DNA from: Hydrogenobacter sp. T-2
GTDB lineage: Bacteria > Aquificota > Aquificia > Aquificales > Aquificaceae
NCBI RefSeq assembly: GCF_033971325.1
Contig: NZ_CP117180.1
Location: 1,308,041-1,372,040 of the forward strand
Reading direction: 5' to 3'
DNA length: 64,000 bases
Shown in pieces: positions 58,945 to 64,000 of this stretch (position 1 is the stretch's first letter; every line of letters begins with the position of its first letter). The position numbers were made by a program, and so were the translations under genes. The notes under the pieces are model-generated. The model was not told the origin of the DNA, ran no database searches, and saw nothing but the letters and a program-made list of their open reading frames with translations.

Positions 58945-60542
58945 AGGTCTTGAAGGGCGTAAACCTTTAGTCTACCACCATGCTTTATGTAGCTTTTTAT
59001 GGCCTCAAGCATGGCGTATCCACCTCTTACAGTGGTTGTGTAAGGTATGCCATACTGAACTGCGGACCTCCTAAGATGGTAGGCGTCGCTCCTCTCCTTT
59101 CTGCCTGTGGGTGTGTTTATGATGAGCTGTATTTCTTGGTTTTTTATCATGTCCACCACGTTGGGTCTTCCCTCAGAGACCTTTAGCACATGCTTTACAT
59201 CCAATCCTCTCTCTTTTAGAAACTTGTATGTCCCTCCAGTGGCATAGACTTCAAAGCCCAGTTCAAGAAAGCCTCTTGCAAGGTTTACCACCTTTGGTTT
59301 ATCTCTGTCTGCCACGCTAAGGAAAACTCTACCCTCCAAGGGTAACCTGCTACCTGCAGAAAGCTGTGCCTTGTAGTAAGCCAGTCCAAAGTCTTCTGCA
59401 ATGCCCATAACTTCTCCTGTGCTTTTCATTTCGGGTCCAAGCACTGGGTCTTCTTCTGGAAACCTGTTCCAAGGGAAGACAACCTCTTTGACGGAGTATA
59501 TCTTCTTGTCTGAAGGCATAAAGTCGCTGGCAAAGTGGGCTTTGCCTCCTTCAAGTCTTTCAAAAACCTCAGGAACAAGTTCTTTTAAACCTTTACCAAC
59601 GCCTATAAGAGCGGATAGCTTTGCCAAAGGATAGCCTATGGTCTTGCTTACAAAAGGAACAGTCCTTGAAGCCCTTGGGTTAACCTCAAGCACGTAGACC
59701 TCGCCATCCTTTACCGCAAACTGAAGGTTCACAAGCCCTTTCACTTTTAGAGCCTTCGCTATGAGCTTAGACTGTCTTTTTATCTCTTCTACCACTTCCT
59801 TTGAGAGAGTGTATGGTGGTATGCTTGCCGCGCTATCTCCTGAATGAACACCCGCCTCCTCTATATGCTCCATCACCGCACCTATTAGATAATCCTCACC
59901 ATCCCCTATGGCGTCCACATCCACTTCTATACTGTCAGAAAGATACTTGTCTATGAGTATGGGTCTTTCAAAGCTTACACTTACCGCCTCTTCAAGGTAT
60001 TGGATAAGCTCCTCCCTGTCATAAACTATTCTCATAGCCCTACCACCAAGCACATAGGAAGGTCTCACAAGCACAGGAAAGCCAAGCTCTTCCGCTATTC
60101 TTATGGCTTCTTCCTTTGTCCTTGCAGTTCCACTTGGTGGCTGTTTTATGCCAAGGTTGTCAACAAGTTTCTTAAAGAGCTCCCTATCCTCCGCCATATC
60201 TATGCTTTCTGGAGGAGTTCCCAGTATGTTTACGCCAAGGTTCTTGAGAGGAAGGGAGAGTTTAAGAGGCGTTTGACCACCAAACTGGAGAAAAACTCCA
60301 TCGGGCTTTTCTCTTCTTATGACCTCAAGCACGTTTTCCAAAACCACTGGCTCAAAGTATAAAGCATTCGCAGTGTCGTAGTCTGTAGAGACAGTTTCTG
60401 GGTTGCAGTTAACCATTATGGTCTCTATTCCCTGCTCCTTTAGGGCAAAAACCGCATGGACGCAGGCATAGTCAAACTCTATACCTTGACCTATACGATT
60501 TGGTCCACTGCCGAGGATTAGCACTTTCTTCATTAAACTCAT
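58941..60542 (-). CDS. carB: Carbamoyl-phosphate synthase large subunit, C-terminal half (split CarB)
   Basis: 533 residues corresponding to the second half of a standard CarB of about 1,070. Features: KVLILGSGPNRIGQGIEFDY at the N-terminus (pre-ATP-grasp), FGGQTPLKLSLPLKNLG, ATP-grasp with VRPSYVLGGRAM and LEVNPRASRTVPFVSKTIG, and a C-terminal MGS-like allosteric domain (EVYATGGTYKFLKERG, VRGGYAMLEAI). No N-terminal half precedes it; the frame starts cleanly with ATG 60542. Aquifex is known to encode CarB in two pieces, so this is a natural split rather than truncation. The partner gene lies outside the window. Confidence 0.93.
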   Translation of the reverse strand: MSLMKKVLILGSGPNRIGQGIEFDYACVHAVFALKEQGIETIMVNCNPETVSTDYDTANALYFEPVVLENVLEVIRREKPDGVFLQFGGQTPLKLSLPLKNLGVNILGTPPESIDMAEDRELFKKLVDNLGIKQPPSGTARTKEEAIRIAEELGFPVLVRPSYVLGGRAMRIVYDREELIQYLEEAVSVSFERPILIDKYLSDSIEVDVDAIGDGEDYLIGAVMEHIEEAGVHSGDSAASIPPYTLSKEVVEEIKRQSKLIAKALKVKGLVNLQFAVKDGEVYVLEVNPRASRTVPFVSKTIGYPLAKLSALIGVGKGLKELVPEVFERLEGGKAHFASDFMPSDKKIYSVKEVVFPWNRFPEEDPVLGPEMKSTGEVMGIAEDFGLAYYKAQLSAGSRLPLEGRVFLSVADRDKPKVVNLARGFLELGFEVYATGGTYKFLKERGLDVKHVLKVSEGRPNVVDMIKNQEIQLIINTPTGRKERSDAYHLRRSAVQYGIPYTTTVRGGYAMLEAIKSYIKHGGRLKVYALQDL

Positions 60543-60572
60543 TATTTTAACTCAAACCTAAAAGGCATATGC

Positions 60573-60578
60573 TATAAT
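60573..60578 (+). promoter_or_regulatory. -10 box of Rpn gene, predicted leaderless
   Basis: TATAAT followed by six bases and the GTG start at 60585. The predicted transcription start coincides with the start codon. The same TATAAT-CCTT context precedes the damaged copy at 10285-10290. Confidence 0.55.
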
Positions 60579-60584
60579 CCTTAC

Positions 60585-61526
60585 GTGTCTTCAAAAGACA
60601 TAACCATAAGAGACATCTTTGAAGAAATCCCACAAAGACTAAGCAGAATACTTTCTCCAGCACCCATAAAGGAGCTACTACCCACAAACTTTCCCTCCAC
60701 AGAGCTGAGAGTGGACTTTTTAGCAAAGCTTGAAGATGAAAGCATATTGCATATAGAGTTCCAGTCTTTCAACGACCCTAACATGCCCTTCAGAATGCTA
60801 CGCTACTACATTGCCATATTGGAAAGATACCCAGGCAGTCTTATAAAACAGCTCCTTGTGTATGTGGGAAACAGAAAGCTCAGAATGAAGTCAAGGCTAA
60901 GGCTTAGAAATCTTACCTTTAGCTATGAAATACTTGACATAAGGCAGATAGACTGCAAGGTGCTTTTGGAAAGTCCAGACCCTATGGATAGGCTTTTGGC
61001 TTGTCTGTGCAAGGTAGAGGATGAAGTGTATCTGATAGAAAAGCTCATAAAGACCATGGAAAGCATGAACGAGGAAGAGAGAAAGGACTATCTTTTGAAA
61101 ATCTTGACACTAACAGAGCTAAGACCTAACTTAAGGATAAGGCTCACAAAGGAGGTAAGGCACATGCCTATAGTGGTTAGACCTGAGGATATAAAACTGC
61201 CAAAGAGGAAGTTGAAAAAGGACCTTTTATACAGGCTTGGGCTTGAGGAGGGTAAACAGATTGGTATTGAAGAAGGTAAGCAGATTGGTATCGAGGAAGG
61301 TAGAAAAGAAGGTGAGGTTATTGGTATTAAAAAGGGACTTTTGAAATCCGCACAGGAAATGGTTATAGCTATAATTGAGGCTAAACTTGGTTATGTACCA
61401 GAAGAGATAGCAAATAGGATAAGGGAAATAAAAGATGTGGAGTTTCTGAGGTCTTTAGCCAAGAAGTTGGTTTCTGCTTCTGAAGATTTCATGCAGGTTT
61501 TGGCTATTGAACTGAAAATTTCATAA
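60585..61526 (+). CDS. Rpn-family PD-(D/E)XK nuclease/putative transposase, intact copy
   Basis: 313 residues from GTG 60585. N-terminal DIFEEIPQRLSRILSPAPIK is followed by the nuclease core ELRVDFLAKLEDESILHIEF with the Asp and E-x-Q motif, then MPFRMLRYY. The middle is nearly identical to the copy at 9400-10278. The C-terminal region has tandem GIEEGKQ-type heptads (about 222-250), a known variable feature of this family. In E. coli, Rpn proteins act as endonucleases promoting RecA-independent transfer. No inverted repeats like those around the other copy were found here. A broken fragment of a third copy follows. Confidence 0.85.
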   Translation: MSSKDITIRDIFEEIPQRLSRILSPAPIKELLPTNFPSTELRVDFLAKLEDESILHIEFQSFNDPNMPFRMLRYYIAILERYPGSLIKQLLVYVGNRKLRMKSRLRLRNLTFSYEILDIRQIDCKVLLESPDPMDRLLACLCKVEDEVYLIEKLIKTMESMNEEERKDYLLKILTLTELRPNLRIRLTKEVRHMPIVVRPEDIKLPKRKLKKDLLYRLGLEEGKQIGIEEGKQIGIEEGRKEGEVIGIKKGLLKSAQEMVIAIIEAKLGYVPEEIANRIREIKDVEFLRSLAKKLVSASEDFMQVLAIELKIS

Positions 61527-61545
61527 CATAATTCAAAAACTCATA

Positions 61546-61795
61546 ATGATAAGGCTAACAGAGAAGGTCAGGCACATGCCTATGGTGTTAGACCTGAGGA
61601 TATAAGACTGCCAAAGAGGATATGGTTATAACTCTCGTAGAGGGTAAACTTGGCTATATGCAAGAGGGGTTGGAGAAAAGGGTAAGAGAGATAAAAGATA
61701 GAGAGTTTCAATATGCCTTGATTAAAAGGCTTATAGGTTATGAAGATGTCTTAGAAGTGCTTAAAAAAGAGCTAAATTTAACTATTCCTTCTTAG
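61546..61795 (+). pseudogene. Broken third Rpn-family fragment
   Basis: The first 75 bases repeat the segment at 61134-61210 of the intact gene (IRL, then RHMP and a shifted RPEDIKLPKR) with a one-base deletion that shifts the frame into a stop. The sequence then jumps, by an internal deletion of about 150 bases, to a C-terminal part reading DMVITLVEGKLGYMQEGLEK and ending KELNLTIPS with TAG at 61793-61795. It is a tandem-duplication remnant. The stop overlaps the mutS stop in the opposite direction. Confidence 0.8.
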
Positions 61796-64000
61796 GCTTT
61801 AGTTTTTCTCAAGCTAATTGCCTTTTCCTTTAGCTCCGCCAATTTTATAAGCGCTTGCAAGGGTGTTAGGTTTGCTATGTCAAGTTCTATAAGCTCTTCC
61901 AAAAGTTGCCTTTCTTCTTCTCTTTGGCTTTCTTCGTAAACTCTTTCCAATACAGGCAGGGTCTTTGAGGCTTCAAGTTCCAATAAAACCTCTTCCGCCC
62001 TTTTTATAACCTTCTCTGGTAGTCCCGCCTTTTTTGCCACTCTAACACCAAAGCTCCCCTCCGCCCTACCGGGCTTCAAAAGATACAAGAAATTTATATC
62101 TTCCCCCTCTTTGCTTACCGCCATGTGATAGTTTTTTACGCCCCTTTTGTTTATCTCAGTAAGCTCCAAGTAGTGGGTTGCTATAAGGGTTCTCGCCCTT
62201 ATGTTTTCCAATATATACTCCACTATAGCCTTGCTTATGGCTATGCCATCATAAGTGGATGTGCCCCTTCCTACTTCGTCAAGGACTATTAAACTCCTTT
62301 CATCCGCATTGTGGAGTATGCTCGAAACCTCAAGCATCTCATTCATAAAGGTAGAAACTCCCAAAGCCAGAATATCCCCAGAGCCTATGCGTGCATGAAT
62401 AGAAGATACCAAGCCTATCCTTGCGGACTTGCAAGGAATAAAAGAACCCATATGAGCCAAGAGGGTAAGAATGGCAGTTTGCCTTATGTAGCTGGATTTT
62501 CCTGCCATGTTTGGACCAGTTATTATGTATATGAGGCTTTCCTCATCCATATGCGTGTCGTTAGGACAGTAGGTTTTTACATGCTCTTCTATCACAGGAT
62601 GCCTACCCTCTTGGATATGCAGGACCTTTTCTTCAACTATTTGAGGTCTTACCCATCCCTTCTCTAAGGCTATACTTGAAAGGGACTGAAGATAGTCAAG
62701 CCAACCTATAAGCCTTGCGTTATGGGCAAGCTCTTCAAGCCTTTTTATAACCCTCTCCCTCAAAGCTATGAAAAGCTCATACTCAAGATTGTTTATCTTG
62801 CTCTGAGCGGAAAGTATTTTCTCTTCAAGCTCTTGCAGATAGTCTGTGGTGAACCTTTCTGCGTTTGAGAGTGTCTGACGCCTACGAAAGTAAGAAGGCA
62901 CATACTTGAGGTTTGGCTTTGTCACTTCTATGTAATAGCCCATAACACGGTTAAAGCCTATCTTTAGGCTTTGTATTCCAGTTTCCTTTCTTAGCTTAGC
63001 TTCGTATTGGTCTATTAGGCTTTGCGCGTTGTCTCTGTAGTATCTAAGCTGGTCCAACTGTGGGTCTACGCCCTCCTTTATAAGACCTCCTTCCTTTACG
63101 TGCAAGGGTGGGTCTTCCACGAGGGTCTTTTCTATATCCTCTCTTAGGTCGCTAAGCTCTAACAGTCCTTCGTAAATTTCTCTAAGGGAAGCAGAGTCCA
63201 TGTCCCTTAAAAGCTCCTTTATTCTCTCCAAGGCTTCAAGAGATCTTCTTACCTGCAGAAGGTCCTTTGGAGTAGAGATACCACCGCTTATCCTACTTAC
63301 GAGCCTTTCAAGGTCTGGCATATTCCTTAGCTCTTGCCTTAGGGCTTCCAAGAGCTGTCTTTTTTCCATAAGCTCCTGAACTGCGGACTGCACCTTTTGA
63401 ATGGCACTTTTTTCCCTAAAGGGATGTAGGATATGAAACCTAAGCCTTCTTCTTCCCATACCCGTTAGGGTCCTGTTTATTACTCCAAAAAGAGAATACC
63501 TTTCTGAACCCTCATAGGATTCTAAGAGCTCAAGCCCTCTCCGTGTCCTGTAGTCTATGCGAACATAACCCTCTTCTGTGTATGGCTTTGGCTTTTCTAC
63601 AAAGGGTAAAAAGGACTTTTGTGTGCTTTTGAGGTAAAGGTATAAGCCACCAAAGGGCAAAAGCTCCTCCTCCTTTTCAAAACCAAGCCCTCTGGCACTG
63701 TAGAGCTTCATATCCTCAAAAAGCACTTTTAGACCCTCATGAAAGTATTCCTCTTCCACGGTGCTCACAAAGAGGTCAAACTCCTTTAGGTCAAAGGAAA
63801 GACCTTGAGGTATCAAAAGCTCTTTTGGAGAAAACTTAAGGATAAACTCCTTTGCATTCACTGGGTCAAAGGAGCCTCCCAAAAACTCACCTGTCGCTGG
63901 GTTTAAGTAGGCACAAAGATAGAGGCTTCCCCTTTTCAAGAGGCTGGCAAGCCCGCAGGTTTCCTTCTCAAAGTATGTGCCGGGAGTGATGACCCTTATA
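61792..64000 (-). CDS. mutS: DNA mismatch repair protein MutS, N-terminus cut off by window edge
   Basis: Mismatch-recognition ATPase. The frame stays open to the right edge: upstream of the first TTG (63939) it still reads RVITPGTYFEKETCGLA, part of the MutS N-terminal domain, so the mismatch-binding Phe-x-Glu lies outside. Visible parts are the connector, lever (RTRRGLELLESYEGSERYSL, FGVINRTLTGMGRRRLRFHI) and clamp, then the ATPase with GPNMAGKSSYIRQ (Walker A) and SLIVLDEVGRGTSTYDGIA (Walker B). About 736 codons are visible. The gene is of MutS1 type by its N-terminal layout. Confidence 0.95.
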   Translation of the reverse strand, partial: IRVITPGTYFEKETCGLASLLKRGSLYLCAYLNPATGEFLGGSFDPVNAKEFILKFSPKELLIPQGLSFDLKEFDLFVSTVEEEYFHEGLKVLFEDMKLYSARGLGFEKEEELLPFGGLYLYLKSTQKSFLPFVEKPKPYTEEGYVRIDYRTRRGLELLESYEGSERYSLFGVINRTLTGMGRRRLRFHILHPFREKSAIQKVQSAVQELMEKRQLLEALRQELRNMPDLERLVSRISGGISTPKDLLQVRRSLEALERIKELLRDMDSASLREIYEGLLELSDLREDIEKTLVEDPPLHVKEGGLIKEGVDPQLDQLRYYRDNAQSLIDQYEAKLRKETGIQSLKIGFNRVMGYYIEVTKPNLKYVPSYFRRRQTLSNAERFTTDYLQELEEKILSAQSKINNLEYELFIALRERVIKRLEELAHNARLIGWLDYLQSLSSIALEKGWVRPQIVEEKVLHIQEGRHPVIEEHVKTYCPNDTHMDEESLIYIITGPNMAGKSSYIRQTAILTLLAHMGSFIPCKSARIGLVSSIHARIGSGDILALGVSTFMNEMLEVSSILHNADERSLIVLDEVGRGTSTYDGIAISKAIVEYILENIRARTLIATHYLELTEINKRGVKNYHMAVSKEGEDINFLYLLKPGRAEGSFGVRVAKKAGLPEKVIKRAEEVLLELEASKTLPVLERVYEESQREEERQLLEELIELDIANLTPLQALIKLAELKEKAISLRKTKA

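Overview
The window looks like a chromosomal stretch of a thermophilic Aquificota bacterium of the Hydrogenobacter/Thermocrinis type (family level inferred, not computed). The signs are a futalosine-pathway menaquinone gene (mqnE), a separately encoded C-terminal half of carbamoyl-phosphate synthase (CarB is known to be split in Aquifex), RNase HIII, THEP1 NTPase, PolX with a PHP domain, heavy use of AGG/AGA and ATA codons, and very compact gene packing with many 1-4 base overlaps. Both ends are cut inside genes: metG at the left edge and mutS at the right edge.

Layout. 1-8376: metG (partial), a lipoprotein, tRNA-Leu(CAG) tied to a YmdB-type phosphodiesterase, a tandem HepT/DUF86-like protein, mqnE behind a degenerate GGDEF-like gene, polX, a metal ABC permease and RNase HIII. 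8444-10559: a relic island in which two inverted ends of one unidentified IS family enclose an IS256-family transposase relic and an Rpn/PD-(D/E)XK gene with its own inverted repeats. 10559-17092: a minus-strand run malQ - PhnD/PAS/GAF/PAS/GGDEF/EAL protein - cupin - argS. 17142-20968: a two-gene cytochrome bd-superfamily oxidase whose first subunit ends in a c-type heme domain, a rho-independent terminator, then mscS. 20945-26274 (minus): murC, recJ, DUF2227, maf, a 39-residue lipoprotein, redoxin, yggS. 26296-29841: tRNA-Arg(CCG), then hisD - lipoprotein - lgt - sppA on the minus strand. 29859-32001 (plus): an MDR dehydrogenase and a WecA/MraY-type transferase.

31975-44251 is a ten-gene minus-strand surface-polysaccharide (O-antigen type) cluster: flippase, two methyltransferases, a UGM-like FAD protein, four glycosyltransferases, AsnB-like amidotransferase and a membrane protein. 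It looks more AT-rich than its surroundings. Two adjacent GT4 genes share an almost identical C-terminal half but have different N-terminal halves. 44272-48035 holds an unknown protein, lpxB, rluD with two tiny upstream ORFs, a small CPBP protease and fliA (sigma-28).

48007-60542 is one long minus-strand run, mostly with overlapping genes: carB C-half, THEP1, a basic secreted protein, a LOG-family protein, sbcD, sbcC, four tandem DUF29 paralogues joined by ATGA overlaps, a catalytic and a non-catalytic M16 peptidase, and a small helical protein. 60585-61795 carries a second, intact Rpn gene followed by a broken third fragment, and then mutS runs off the window.

The points most worth following are the SbcCD-DUF29x4 array, the tandem HepT-like protein lacking the RNase motif, the nested relic island, the heme-c-fused bd-type oxidase with a palindrome at its predicted transcription start, and the recurrent placement of -10 boxes 6-9 bases before start codons, which suggests leaderless mRNAs.
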